From Candidatus Thorarchaeota archaeon (GTDB taxonomy: Archaea; Asgardarchaeota; Thorarchaeia; Thorarchaeales; Thorarchaeaceae), in contig JACAEL010000068.1 in assembly GCA_013388835.1 (NCBI GenBank), forward strand, positions 17,664-81,663: a DNA stretch of 64,000 bases, read 5' to 3'. The notes below the pieces were generated by a model that had not been told where the DNA came from, made no database searches, and saw only the letters and a list, made by a program, of their open reading frames with translations. Positions 26,265 through 34,707 of the stretch are shown piece after piece. How positions within the stretch are numbered: position 1 is the stretch's first letter; each line of letters begins with the position of its first letter. The position numbers were made by a program, and so were the translations under genes.

Positions 26265-26837
26265 ATGACAGAGACAACCATGAATCCATTCAAGCCCGTA
26301 GAGATATGGGATGAAATTGTTGTGAAGGTGAGGGAAGGCGAAGAAGAGAAGCCTGTGGATGCCAAGCACTACCATGTCAGATACATGGTGGGTGAGAGTG
26401 AAGACAAGCGATTTGTCGACTCGGGCAGAGACAGCGTGGAGCCCGTCCATGGGAAGACTTTGTTCATAGCGCCCTCAGTACACAAGGTTCACGGAGAGCC
26501 ATTCCACTATGACGTGTCTGCAGTGCAGAGAATCGCCCTGGAGAGCAATCTCGATGGGAGGGTGAGGGAACTGAACAGAGCGGGACAATGTCAGGACCAT
26601 CCACTAGTAGAGGTGGCATATCAGAGCGCCCAAGTGGAGTGCTGCGCGATGACCAAGGAGGATGCGGACAAGCAGACAGTGCCAATGCAGTACCTAGCAG
26701 GCTATGTCCTTGGTCGGAAAGACGGCACGGTAAAGATCGCGCTTGCCAAGACAGTCCTTGAGTCGGGCGTCGAGTACTACGAGAACATACACATAATTCC
26801 CGAGGCAATAGTACAGAGCTGGACCTGTCTCGAGTGA
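26265..26837 (+). CDS. Hypothetical protein under an operator-type promoter
   Basis: A 190-residue soluble protein that I do not recognise. It is strand-rich with His and Cys scattered (KHYHVRYMVG, PHGKTLFIAP-like and QVECCAMTKEDADK segments). The centre has VHGEPFHYDVSAVQRI. No signal sequence or membrane span is present. The gene is alone, with its own TATA box and a repeated palindrome at the start site, so it is probably a regulated single gene. Confidence 0.6.
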   Translation: MTETTMNPFKPVEIWDEIVVKVREGEEEKPVDAKHYHVRYMVGESEDKRFVDSGRDSVEPVHGKTLFIAPSVHKVHGEPFHYDVSAVQRIALESNLDGRVRELNRAGQCQDHPLVEVAYQSAQVECCAMTKEDADKQTVPMQYLAGYVLGRKDGTVKIALAKTVLESGVEYYENIHIIPEAIVQSWTCLE

Positions 26838-26873
26838 GCACAGACAGGACACCGTGATGCGAAGACAGTTTCC

Positions 26874-26894
26874 GGGGCGGTTCGAGTCCGCCCC
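26874..26894 (+). other. tRNA T-arm-like hairpin
   Basis: GGGGCGG-TTCGAGT-CCGCCCC is a 7-bp perfect stem whose seven-base loop matches the tRNA T-loop consensus TTCRANY. No matching 5' acceptor strand, D-arm or anticodon arm is visible upstream, so it is not a complete tRNA. It could be a tRNA 3'-end remnant from an integration event, or simply a terminator hairpin behind the gene at 26265. Confidence 0.4.
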
Positions 26895-26931
26895 ACATTC
26901 ATACTTCTACGTCCGTACAATAGTTCGCAAA

Positions 26932-26949
26932 TGCTTAAATTTTTAAGCA
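26932..26949. promoter_or_regulatory. Inverted repeat upstream of tfb
   Basis: TGCTTAAA-TT-TTTAAGCA is a perfect 8-bp inverted repeat about 115 bp before the TFB start. Its TTAAAT core can serve as a TATA element in either direction, so it may be the tfb promoter with a dyad operator. Confidence 0.45.
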
Positions 26950-27065
26950 CCTTTGTTTGCGGTTCGAGAGCAACTCTGCTCGGAGTGGCATTTTGTTTGC
27001 TAATTGTGCCCTTCGATACTGAGGGTCAAGTTCCGAGTCAGAGCTGAGCAAGAAAGGTGAGCACT

Positions 27066-28010
27066 ATGGCAAGACCAGCGAAGGCCATGATTGACACTCA
27101 ATATGGCATGGCATTGTGTTCGATCTGCGGCGGTAGTGACTTCTATGAAGACCACACGCGTGGTGAGACTATCTGCACAACGTGTGGCTGCGTTATCAGT
27201 GACAAGATACTCGATGCAGGCCCAGAGTGGAGGGCATTCACAGCCGAAGAGAGAAACGCAAGGGCCAGGACTGGTTCACCCATGACGCTCACAATGGCAG
27301 ACAAGGGCCTTGCCACGACGATAGGCTGGAGCGACAGAGACGCAAATGGACGGTCTATCGCCGCAAACAGTCGTGCTGCAATCTACCGAATGCGCAAGTG
27401 GCAGATTCGCACTCTTGTCCATAGTTCACAGCACAGGAACCTGAGCATTGCCATGAGTGAGATGGACCGGCTCACCTCACAACTGGGCATTCCCAGCGAG
27501 ACCAAGGAGACCGCTGCTCTCATCTACCGAAAGGCTCTTGGAAAGAGACTCGTGCGTGGCAGAAGCATTGAAGGCATGGTTGCAGCGACCATCTACCTCT
27601 CATGCCGCATCCACCGCATTCCAAGGCAACTCGATGAGATAGTCACCGAAGCCCGCGTGAACAGAAAGGAGCTGGGACAGTGCGTCCGACTCGTACTCAG
27701 GAATGTGCCAATCAAGGTGCCAATCCCGTCTGCAAACGACCTTATGCCCAGAATCTCTGCAGACTTGGCACTGGAAGGCAGGACACTGCGATGCGCCATG
27801 GAGATAATCAACCAGGCTCGTCGTAGAGGCATCACAGCTGGAAAGGACCCCGGTGGTCTGGCCGCAGCTGCACTGTACATTGCAGGGATTATCGAGGATG
27901 ACAGACGCACGCAGAGAGAGATAGCAGAAGCGTCTAACGTGACTGAGGTGACTGTGAGGAACCGCTACAAGGACCTTGCGAACAGCCTCCAGATCACTAT
28001 CAAGCCATAG
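27066..28010 (+). CDS. tfb: Transcription initiation factor TFB (paralogue 1)
   Basis: A 314-residue TFIIB orthologue. The N-terminal zinc ribbon is CSICGGSDFYEDHTRGETICTTCG in outline, followed by EWRAFTAEERNARARTGSP (B-reader region) and the core with two cyclin repeats, ending in TQREIAEASNVTEVTVRNRYKDL, the recognition helix for the BRE. It recruits RNA polymerase to TBP-bound promoters. The chosen ATG 27066 follows AAAGGTGA; GTG 27057 is in frame. A second TFB is at 44407-45324; the two share most of the core but differ in the ribbon and linker. Confidence 0.95.
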   Translation: MARPAKAMIDTQYGMALCSICGGSDFYEDHTRGETICTTCGCVISDKILDAGPEWRAFTAEERNARARTGSPMTLTMADKGLATTIGWSDRDANGRSIAANSRAAIYRMRKWQIRTLVHSSQHRNLSIAMSEMDRLTSQLGIPSETKETAALIYRKALGKRLVRGRSIEGMVAATIYLSCRIHRIPRQLDEIVTEARVNRKELGQCVRLVLRNVPIKVPIPSANDLMPRISADLALEGRTLRCAMEIINQARRRGITAGKDPGGLAAAALYIAGIIEDDRRTQREIAEASNVTEVTVRNRYKDLANSLQITIKP

Positions 28011-28084
28011 AGTGGAGCCACAGACTCCACTCATGACGAGTGAACACAAACTCCTTCTGCATGTTCAGTATACTGTCTGCTGAC

Positions 28085-28837
28085 ATGAAGCAGTTCCTAC
28101 TTGCAGTCTGTGGAATACCTGCCTCAGGCAAGTCAACCCTTGCGAAAGCCATAGCTGCAAGACCGGAGATACCTAGAGCCGCAGTAGTCAGTACTGATAG
28201 ATGGAGAGACAGCGAGTACTACAGAGAATTCAGACCAGAGAATGAAACAGGGGTCAGGATGGCGGCATTCCAGCAGTCAGCTCGACTGCTCGAAGAGGGA
28301 ATCTCAGTTGTCCATGATGACACTAACTACTATGTGAGCATGCGCCACGAACTCAGGACCCTAGCGCTAGAGAACGGGTGCCTCTACGCCGTCGTGTATG
28401 TGAGCACGCCACTGGACGTGGCTCTGGACTGGAACAGACAGAGGGAACAACCGCTGCCTCCAGACGTGATATCAAGGATATCTCGAAGACTGGACATCCC
28501 CGGGGAGAAGTACGCTTGGGATACCCCTCTAGTGACTGTGAACCTCTCCGAGGAGAATGCTGAGGCAGCATCTGTCCGGGTGGTCGAAGCACTGAGAGAG
28601 TTGAGGCCAGCAGACCGACCTCCGTCATCAACTCGCGTTTCGACTCACATGGAACTGGACTTGGCCATGCGGTCGCTGATGACAGAGATGCTCTCTGCCA
28701 ACAGAGCCCTCAGGACTGACACGCGAGTGCACGCCATACGAAAGAGGGTTCTCAAGTGGGCGGTCAGGGAAGATGTCGATGCATCTGACGCCGTCCGGGT
28801 TCTCGAGTCAGAACTGAGAAGAGTGTTGGAAGGATAG
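28085..28837 (+). CDS. pstK: O-phosphoseryl-tRNA(Sec) kinase
   Basis: A 250-residue P-loop kinase, the usual archaeal PSTK length. The Walker A motif is CGIPASGKSTLAKAI (residues 9-23), then VVSTDRWRDSEYY, VVHDDTNYY and the lid region DWNRQREQPLPPDVISRI, all characteristic of PSTK. It phosphorylates Ser-tRNA(Sec), the second step in selenocysteine synthesis. ATG 28085 starts the P-loop strand; an in-frame GTG at 28040 would add 15 residues. The tRNA(Sec) gene lies 25 bp past the stop on the other strand, which strongly supports PSTK over other small kinases. Confidence 0.9.
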   Translation: MKQFLLAVCGIPASGKSTLAKAIAARPEIPRAAVVSTDRWRDSEYYREFRPENETGVRMAAFQQSARLLEEGISVVHDDTNYYVSMRHELRTLALENGCLYAVVYVSTPLDVALDWNRQREQPLPPDVISRISRRLDIPGEKYAWDTPLVTVNLSEENAEAASVRVVEALRELRPADRPPSSTRVSTHMELDLAMRSLMTEMLSANRALRTDTRVHAIRKRVLKWAVREDVDASDAVRVLESELRRVLEG

Positions 28838-28861
28838 GCCGTTACAGAGGACTCACCTCGA

Positions 28862-28952
28862 TGGCGGCCCCCCAAGAGAATCGAACTCTCATCGCTTGCG
28901 CGATCATGGGTTTGAAGCCCACGGGACTCGACCACGAGTCCTTTGGGGGGCC
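28862..28952 (-). tRNA. selC: tRNA-Sec (anticodon UCA), CCA encoded
   Basis: The minus strand folds into the archaeal/eukaryotic selenocysteine tRNA. Acceptor stem of 9 bp (GGCCCCCCA/TGGGGGGCC), discriminator G and encoded CCA; 7-bp D stem GGACTCG/CGAGTCC with a 4-base loop; anticodon stem GTGGG/CCCAT with loop CTTCAAA, so the anticodon is TCA; a 5-bp variable stem ATCGC/GCGAT with loop GCAA; T stem of 4 bp AGAG/CTCT with loop TTCGATT. The 9/4 acceptor-T arrangement and long D stem are diagnostic. A TATA-like CCTATAGC about 27-34 bp upstream overlaps the end of the neighbouring gene. Confidence 0.97.
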
Positions 28953-28979
28953 TCTGATGAGACATACCACTGCGCCATG

Positions 28980-29636
28980 CTATAGGTACTTTGAGAGCAC
29001 TGAGAGTGTGTCCTTCTTCCATTCCACTGACTTCTTGGCAAGCTCGGTCGCGAGTCCACCGGGGAGAGGATCGGACCTTGGCAGTGGCTCGAGCTGCCTG
29101 AGCCAGCCGCTGGTGGTGAGGGCCAGCGGATGAAGTTCCTCGCCCTCAGTGGCTTTGATGAACATCTCTCTGCCATGAGCAATCTGCATGTACACATCGT
29201 CCAGGGGGGCCTTGTTAAGAATAGCAAACACAAGGCGATCCCAGCAGATCTTGGCCAGCAGTGCGCGCTTGACACGCTGCTTGCTGTCATCAGGAAGCTC
29301 ATTGTACTTGGACACCTGAGACGAGACTTGCGTCATCAGCTCCCCGAGGAGCGACTCTGCATCGGACTTGTCCCGCGACCAGACCACAAACTCAACCTCT
29401 TTCTTAGACTCATCCACCCAGACATTCACTGCAAAGGGCTTGTCACCAATCTTCAGTGAGAAGTGAGCCTTGCCCTTGAACACCTGGCTCTCAGCCTCGC
29501 TGTACTCCTCAAGGAGAACCCCCGGCCGAGAGGCTACGGCATTCCACGCTATCTTGAATATGACCGCAGACTCCGGGTGCGAGTAGCTCAGCGTACGAGC
29601 GGCTTTTGAGTACTGTGTCAAGTCTTCCACGGGCAT
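28980..29636 (-). CDS. Unrecognised protein in the selenocysteine operon
   Basis: A 218-residue soluble protein encoded 12 bp behind the SepSecS stop and 27 bp before tRNA(Sec), all on the same strand. The N-terminal half (residues 1-90) is alpha/beta: ESAVIFKIAWNAVAS, then strands KAHFSLKIGD, FAVNVWVDE and VEFVVWSRDK. The C-terminal half is helical and basic-acidic mixed (DDSKQRVKRALLAKICWDRLVF). No Cys cluster, P-loop or known RNA-binding signature is visible. From its position it may serve selenocysteine insertion, for example as a SECIS or tRNA(Sec) binding protein; that is inference from context only. Confidence 0.7.
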   Translation of the reverse strand: MPVEDLTQYSKAARTLSYSHPESAVIFKIAWNAVASRPGVLLEEYSEAESQVFKGKAHFSLKIGDKPFAVNVWVDESKKEVEFVVWSRDKSDAESLLGELMTQVSSQVSKYNELPDDSKQRVKRALLAKICWDRLVFAILNKAPLDDVYMQIAHGREMFIKATEGEELHPLALTTSGWLRQLEPLPRSDPLPGGLATELAKKSVEWKKDTLSVLSKYL

Positions 29637-29648
29637 CCCTCGTGCTCT

Positions 29649-30980
29649 CTAGCTCCCTTCTGGGAGGGATGTGAGCCCTTTAAGAAGTTTCGTGGATGCA
29701 CTCTCAACGTCCACGCGTCTTGCTCCAATGGCAGAGTTGACCACCACGTAGCTCTCAGGGTAGTTGTCCACGCAGGCACCGAACTCACCCCGGACCACAA
29801 CACGAGGACCAGTGACCCTTCGTTCATATAGATAGGCCCCGAGTCTCCGAGCGTCATCAAGACCCACAGTCATTGCACAGGCGATTGGACTCACCACATC
29901 GAGTACCCTCTGACCCGTCGTCGAGGCAATCTCCTCAATGCGCGACTGGAGGAACGCTCGGTTCTCAGTCTGTTCCTGCCGCAGCTTAACATAGCCCTCT
30001 TCTCCCAACACCAGCATGGCTGCAAGCGTCTGGACTACAGGCGCCGCTGACGCACGTCCCGCATAGGTGGCAGCCGTCCATTCGATGACTTGGCTGTGTG
30101 GTGATACAACTATGGAGGCGCCCACTGGTGCAAGGAAGTTCTTGTCGCTGCTCTGAACAATGGCGTCCACCCGTCCGGCGTCTACTGCGGCCCGGATGAG
30201 CGCCATGACCTGAGCCGACTGGACCCCATATGCATTGTTGATTACAAGGGGAGTGTTTCTCTCGGCACAGAGTCGTGCTATCTCCTTTACCGGGTCGGGT
30301 TCTCGCGGCGGAAAGAAGGTGGTCGTGGCAAGTACGGCTTGGCCACTGTCCGGCCGCATGAGCCTCTCAAGAGCACTCAGATCGGTTTGCACTGCATCCC
30401 CTTCAATCAGATTCGGGATGGACACTTCTTCAAGGCCAGCCATGGCAATGGCCCTCTTCGGAGACAGGTGGTCCAGTCGTGGATAGAGCACCTGACGCAC
30501 CCCGAACTCACGTCGCAGAGCGGCGAGGACAAGGGCAATGGTCATACCGGTCGACAGCGGCACCACGAACCCATGTCGGACGTTACTGAGACCGAGTTTG
30601 CGTATGGCGTCGACTGCCACTGTGTTGGCGATGTTCTGCATCAGTGAAGCACCAACCGCCTTGGGTTGAGGATTGGTCACATGTCCGCTGCGTCCAATGC
30701 CATGATTGAACCCCAGAGACAGACGACCGATGAGTGGAGAGGCAGCTCGACCCTCCCGCTCTCCCACTCGAGCAGCTTCAGGGTCCTTGTCCGAGTCCAG
30801 AGATGAAAGGATGCGAATCAGCCACTCGACTTGGACGTCGTCCAGTGCCTTCTTTGGAAAGTGCCTCCTGTTGATGACATCCTTCACAGGGTTCAACAGT
30901 GCACCTAGAGTAGTCAGTCCACGGACTGCCATGTGAGGCGGCAAGACCTCGCTGATTCGCTTCTCAATCTCGTCTTCCAA
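29649..30980 (-). CDS. spcS: O-phosphoseryl-tRNA(Sec) selenium transferase (SepSecS)
   Basis: A 443-residue PLP enzyme that turns Sep-tRNA(Sec) into Sec-tRNA(Sec) with selenophosphate. Family marks are the phosphate-binding loop GRSGHVTNPQPKAVGASLM near residue 100, VPLSTGMTIALVLAALR, YPRLDHLSPKRAI, INNAYGVQS and the PLP-lysine region IVQSSDKNFLAPVGASIV. The start is TTG 30980 inside the last codons of selB, preceded by GAGGAGG at good spacing; the longer frame to 31076 would overlap selB by more than 110 bp. Translational coupling to selB is likely. Confidence 0.92.
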   Translation of the reverse strand: MEDEIEKRISEVLPPHMAVRGLTTLGALLNPVKDVINRRHFPKKALDDVQVEWLIRILSSLDSDKDPEAARVGEREGRAASPLIGRLSLGFNHGIGRSGHVTNPQPKAVGASLMQNIANTVAVDAIRKLGLSNVRHGFVVPLSTGMTIALVLAALRREFGVRQVLYPRLDHLSPKRAIAMAGLEEVSIPNLIEGDAVQTDLSALERLMRPDSGQAVLATTTFFPPREPDPVKEIARLCAERNTPLVINNAYGVQSAQVMALIRAAVDAGRVDAIVQSSDKNFLAPVGASIVVSPHSQVIEWTAATYAGRASAAPVVQTLAAMLVLGEEGYVKLRQEQTENRAFLQSRIEEIASTTGQRVLDVVSPIACAMTVGLDDARRLGAYLYERRVTGPRVVVRGEFGACVDNYPESYVVVNSAIGARRVDVESASTKLLKGLTSLPEGS

Positions 30981-32364
30981 AGCGGTATTCCTCCTCGGTA
31001 TATGTTTCGTACAGTACATCAGTGCCCGTGGTGGGCATCGAGTCGAAGACAGCCACCATGACGCCCTTCGTACCAAAGGCCTCGACGAGTCGCCCTTGAA
31101 CTCCAGCTGGAGTGTGAACGACTCGGTTGATCAGGAGTTCTGCAGACTCACGCCGGGTGGCCAGGCCTTCAACCAGCACGTCAGTCGCTCTAACGCGCTG
31201 TACTCGCCCGACTCGGACGTGTTTTTGCAGGAGACGGAGTGTGTCATGAGTCGCCGTTACTTGTCCGGACCCAACCACTCGCATCTGCGTGGGAGGGAGG
31301 TCGGACCTCATGAGCAGCACCCTGGACCCTACAGGGACCGGGAGTCTCTCGGCGAGCAGCAGTGCGGCCGTGATGTTTGGGCCCTCGGCCCGGTCGAGCA
31401 CAACCCAGCCTCTCTCCGTCGCTTCCAGCGGCACCAGCTCCGCTGTGACTGTCGGAATGCCGACTGTCGCGGTCAGGACCATTCTCTTGGTGATGCTGCC
31501 TCTGTACAGTGGACTGACATACAGATCCACTGTCAGACTGTCGGACAGACTCATGCTGCCTGGAGAGCAGAGATAGTCCCCACGATGGACGGTCTCGTGG
31601 TGTATCTCTGGGACGTTCACTCCCACCCGGTCGCCAGCTGAGGCCTCCTCTCTCTCCGTGCCGAATGTCTGTATGGAACGTACTCTTGCGACAGCCCCCT
31701 GAGGCATCAGCTCTACAGTGTCCCCTGTGCGTAACCGCCCCTGAAGGACTGTACCAGTCATCACAGTACCGTGACCTCTGACCAGGAAGGCATGGTCAAT
31801 GGGAATCAGAAGTGGTGCTGCCGGATCACGTCTCTTGGGCCGGAGGATGGTCAGCAGCTTGGCCTTTAGCGAGTCGATACCATCACCTGTGACTGCAGAC
31901 ACACGGGCGTACTCCACAGTCTTGAAAGATGTCTCAGCCATGATGGCCCTCATACGGTTCTCGACCGCGTGGACAGCTGCGGCTGTCGCGGAGTCAGTCT
32001 TTGTTATGGCTACAAGAACACTCTCGACACCCATTGCCTCAAGCACGATGATGTGCTCACCCGTCTGCACTTTCGGTCCCTCGTCTGCAGCGACGACAAG
32101 AATAGCCGCATCAATTATGCCGGCGCCCGCGACAACACTGCGGATGAGGTCGGCATGCCCCGGTGCGTCCACCAGAGTGACAAGATAGTCCTCCATGGTG
32201 AACATGGTGAAGCCAAGGTCAATGGTTATTCCTCGCTCTTGGGCCTGTGGATGCTTGTCCAGTCCTGCTGTGGACACCTTTGTGCTGAGGACGCGGGCCA
32301 GAGAGGTCTTGCCATGGTCTATGTGGCCCACCAGACCGACATGAACTGGAGTCAGACCTGTCAT
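30964..32364 (-). CDS. selB: Selenocysteine-specific elongation factor SelB/EFSec
   Basis: A 466-residue translational GTPase. G1 is GHIDHGKTSL, G3 DAPGHADL, G4 TKTD; domains 2 and 3 follow (HGTVMTGTVLQGRLRTGD, GDRVGVNVPEI) and a short domain 4 ends the chain. As in other archaea there is no long winged-helix SECIS-binding tail of the bacterial type, so a separate factor should recognise the SECIS. ATG 32364 (MTGLTPVHVGLVGHID) is the natural start; the frame is open to 32415. It heads the minus-strand line selB, spcS, orphan gene, tRNA(Sec). Confidence 0.93.
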   Translation of the reverse strand: MTGLTPVHVGLVGHIDHGKTSLARVLSTKVSTAGLDKHPQAQERGITIDLGFTMFTMEDYLVTLVDAPGHADLIRSVVAGAGIIDAAILVVAADEGPKVQTGEHIIVLEAMGVESVLVAITKTDSATAAAVHAVENRMRAIMAETSFKTVEYARVSAVTGDGIDSLKAKLLTILRPKRRDPAAPLLIPIDHAFLVRGHGTVMTGTVLQGRLRTGDTVELMPQGAVARVRSIQTFGTEREEASAGDRVGVNVPEIHHETVHRGDYLCSPGSMSLSDSLTVDLYVSPLYRGSITKRMVLTATVGIPTVTAELVPLEATERGWVVLDRAEGPNITAALLLAERLPVPVGSRVLLMRSDLPPTQMRVVGSGQVTATHDTLRLLQKHVRVGRVQRVRATDVLVEGLATRRESAELLINRVVHTPAGVQGRLVEAFGTKGVMVAVFDSMPTTGTDVLYETYTEEEYRFGRRD

Positions 32365-32445
32365 GGTAGTATGAGGGGGGATGATACAGGTCTGTGTTAA
32401 ACCTTTGTTAGACACGACGGGTTTATTGGGTGACTGGGACCACTC

Positions 32446-32859
32446 ATGGCTATGGTCTCAAGGTCCCTCGAGAAGATGATGCTTATTGCTGTGGGTCTGA
32501 CCACGGTGATAGTTGTGGGTGTACCGATACTGCTACATACTGTGGACATGCTGAACGGCGCAACACAACTTGAGATGGCCTCCGCCTTTGCAGGCCGGGT
32601 CCATGACGCCACGCTTCGGGTGGACAATGGCAGTGCCGCCTCATACTCGATACAAGTGTCTGTACCAGCAGGAGTGACCGTGACGGCCCTTGGCCACACG
32701 CTTAGCATAACCTACTCAAGAGATGGAGGCACACCCGTGGTGTGGTCAAAGGAGTATGACCACGAGGTGGCCCTGATAGCACCGACGGCAGAGGGCCCCC
32801 ATGTCTTGTCTGTCACTCTCTCGGGGGTCTATGTCCATGTGGAGTTCACCAGACTCTGA
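32446..32859 (+). CDS. Single-span exported protein, pilin-like
   Basis: A 137-residue protein with a charged start (MAMVSRSLEK) directly followed by a ~22-residue hydrophobic helix and then a strand-rich domain (LRVDNGSAASYSIQVSVPAG, LSVTLSGVYVHVEF). This is the outline of archaeal type IV pilin-like or membrane-anchored surface proteins, though a class III signal cleavage site is not clear. It diverges from selB. Function unknown. Confidence 0.6.
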   Translation: MAMVSRSLEKMMLIAVGLTTVIVVGVPILLHTVDMLNGATQLEMASAFAGRVHDATLRVDNGSAASYSIQVSVPAGVTVTALGHTLSITYSRDGGTPVVWSKEYDHEVALIAPTAEGPHVLSVTLSGVYVHVEFTRL

Positions 32860-33023
32860 AACGACTCTCTTGCCAACATTACGGGCACAGGTCGCCAATT
32901 CAAATACGGACTGGCTGCTGTTCAGCAAGGTGACCTGTGACACAACTGCCTCTAAGACACAACGTTTTTAATGACGGCTCAGGTCTTCGCCTTCCAACGC
33001 CGTAGGGCGAGGTCTGAACACCC

Positions 33024-34073
33024 ATGGCAGACGATGCCGACAAGCTCGACAAGACTGAGGAAGAACGTGACCTCGAACAGGACGAGAAGGTCAAGAAACC
33101 CACAACCGAGCCTCCAAAGGAGACCAAGTCTCGAAGGGGCAATCTTGTGGGGATATTCTTCAACGTCAGAATGCTCAGGAGGCTTGTTCAAATCTTCTTC
33201 TTCGTAGGCATAAACGCGTACATCCTCGCCTCTTGGACAGGTGGAGAGGCACTACTCGCCTTCTGGCAAGCCGTAAGGACGGCCCTTCCAACACTGCCCA
33301 TAATTGCTCCTCTCGAGGCCCCCTTTGCAGCAATTGCTGGTTCGTTCGACACACTCCAGAGAGAGCTGACTGCAGGGGCGTTCCCATTCTTCACATTGGG
33401 AGCAATGATCATAATCCTCACAGTCTTGGGCAGAGCACCCTGCGCATGGATATGCCCGATTGGTACCATCCAAGACTTCTGTACGCTTCCAAAACGGACT
33501 AAGGTCAGACCCTCTCCGAACACTGAGGCGGAACTCAGACGAGTGAAAGGATACCTCTTCTTCCTCGTCATCTTGTTTGCGATCTGGATGGGGGTGAGCA
33601 GAATCACGGGCAATGCTGCAAACCTCGAGAAGATACTTGGTATCTTTGCACAGGCCCCATTCGACCCGTTCAACCCTGCATACATACTCTTCTTCAGGAT
33701 GACTGAGCTGAACTGGCCCAACAGCGTCAACACCCTCTGGTACCTGATGACCTTTGGTCCCATCGCATGGCTGCAGATCATCTTTGTGTTCTTGGTATTC
33801 GCAGTGTCCTTCTGGGTGCCAAGGTGGTTCTGCCGCTGGCTGTGTCCAGCTGGCTGGTTCTATGGGGTCTTCTCAAGAGACTCTCTGATCGGCATAGGAC
33901 GCAATCCCGCAAGATGTACTCCTGACACCTGCAATGTGTGCGAAGTTGTGTGCCCCATGAACATCAGGATACGAAGGTTCCCCTATCAGCACATGTACTC
34001 TCCGGACTGCATCATGTGTCTTGAATGCAAGAGCCACTGCCCCAACAAGGCGATTCAGATAAGGTTCTCATGA
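33024..34073 (+). CDS. NapH/CcoG-like membrane polyferredoxin
   Basis: A 349-residue membrane protein with an acidic-basic N-terminal tail (~45 residues) and about five spans. Two cytoplasmic-loop motifs of the NapH type are present, CAWICPIGTIQDFC and FCRWLCPAGWFYG, and the C-terminus has CNVCEVVCPMNI and CIMCLECKSHCP for two 4Fe-4S clusters. Such proteins move electrons between the membrane and soluble carriers. The partner is not evident. The stop overlaps the convergent ModE-like gene by six bases. Confidence 0.85.
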   Translation: MADDADKLDKTEEERDLEQDEKVKKPTTEPPKETKSRRGNLVGIFFNVRMLRRLVQIFFFVGINAYILASWTGGEALLAFWQAVRTALPTLPIIAPLEAPFAAIAGSFDTLQRELTAGAFPFFTLGAMIIILTVLGRAPCAWICPIGTIQDFCTLPKRTKVRPSPNTEAELRRVKGYLFFLVILFAIWMGVSRITGNAANLEKILGIFAQAPFDPFNPAYILFFRMTELNWPNSVNTLWYLMTFGPIAWLQIIFVFLVFAVSFWVPRWFCRWLCPAGWFYGVFSRDSLIGIGRNPARCTPDTCNVCEVVCPMNIRIRRFPYQHMYSPDCIMCLECKSHCPNKAIQIRFS

Positions 34074-34415
34074 GAGATTGTCCATAGCCTTCTCAAACGC
34101 CTCGCTAACACGGGCGTACAGCTCCATCAGTGCGATGCCTGCCTCTGTGACTCTGGCACCACCACCACCAGTGAGTCCACCAGTCGTACTGCCACCTCGA
34201 TGGGTCTCCACAACCCTGGTACCAAGCCGTGCCTCCACATTTCGGATTAGGCCCCATGCGTACCTGTACGACATGCCGAGGCTCTCTGCACTCTTTGCGA
34301 TGCTTCCGGTCGTCTGAACAGCCCTCAGAAGCTTGAATGTACCAGCTCCGAAGACATATTCGCCGTCCTTCTCAATCCACAACTTCCAGACCGGTTGCAG
34401 TCTTCCGAGATCCAA
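34068..34415 (-). CDS. ModE-like DNA-binding protein (HTH domain only)
   Basis: A 115-residue protein matching the N-terminal winged-HTH of ModE: FGAGTFKLLRAVQTTGSIAKSAESLGMSYRYAWGLIRNVEARLGTRVVETHRGG then a Gly-rich turn and ARVTEAGIALMELY. The molybdate-binding (TOBE) part is absent. Such short forms regulate molybdate/tungstate transport or cofactor genes; the window also encodes a tungsten enzyme, MoaD and MobA. Confidence 0.85.
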   Translation of the reverse strand: MDLGRLQPVWKLWIEKDGEYVFGAGTFKLLRAVQTTGSIAKSAESLGMSYRYAWGLIRNVEARLGTRVVETHRGGSTTGGLTGGGGARVTEAGIALMELYARVSEAFEKAMDNLS

Positions 34416-34440
34416 TACGAGTACCTGCCAGCAAGACCAG

Positions 34441-34674
34441 TCAGTGACCCCATCTCATTCTTTCGGGCTTCGTGTCCTCTTTGTAGGCCTTCTTTATCTT
34501 CTTGTAGTGGTCCGCACAGAGATACACTCTCCGTGCACGGGGGTCCTTTGTCTTGAGCCCTGAACGAGAGAGGGTCTCACCAATACGCGTTGTTGAAAAA
34601 GACTTCTTGGAGGGCTTGTCACAGCCCTGGACGCTGCAGATTTTCTCAGACTTCTCCAAGGTATGCCACTTCAT
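34441..34674 (-). CDS. Small basic zinc-binding protein
   Basis: A 77-residue, Lys/Arg-rich protein with possible zinc ligands CSVQGCDKPSKKS and a later YLCADHYKK (Cys-x4-Cys ... Cys-x2-His). ATG 34674 (MKWHTLEKSEKICS) is the chosen start; six more codons are open upstream. Composition suggests nucleic-acid binding. I do not recognise the family. Confidence 0.55.
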   Translation of the reverse strand: MKWHTLEKSEKICSVQGCDKPSKKSFSTTRIGETLSRSGLKTKDPRARRVYLCADHYKKIKKAYKEDTKPERMRWGH

Positions 34675-34707
34675 GTGTGGGACTGGGAGCACAATTATAA
34701 CATTATC

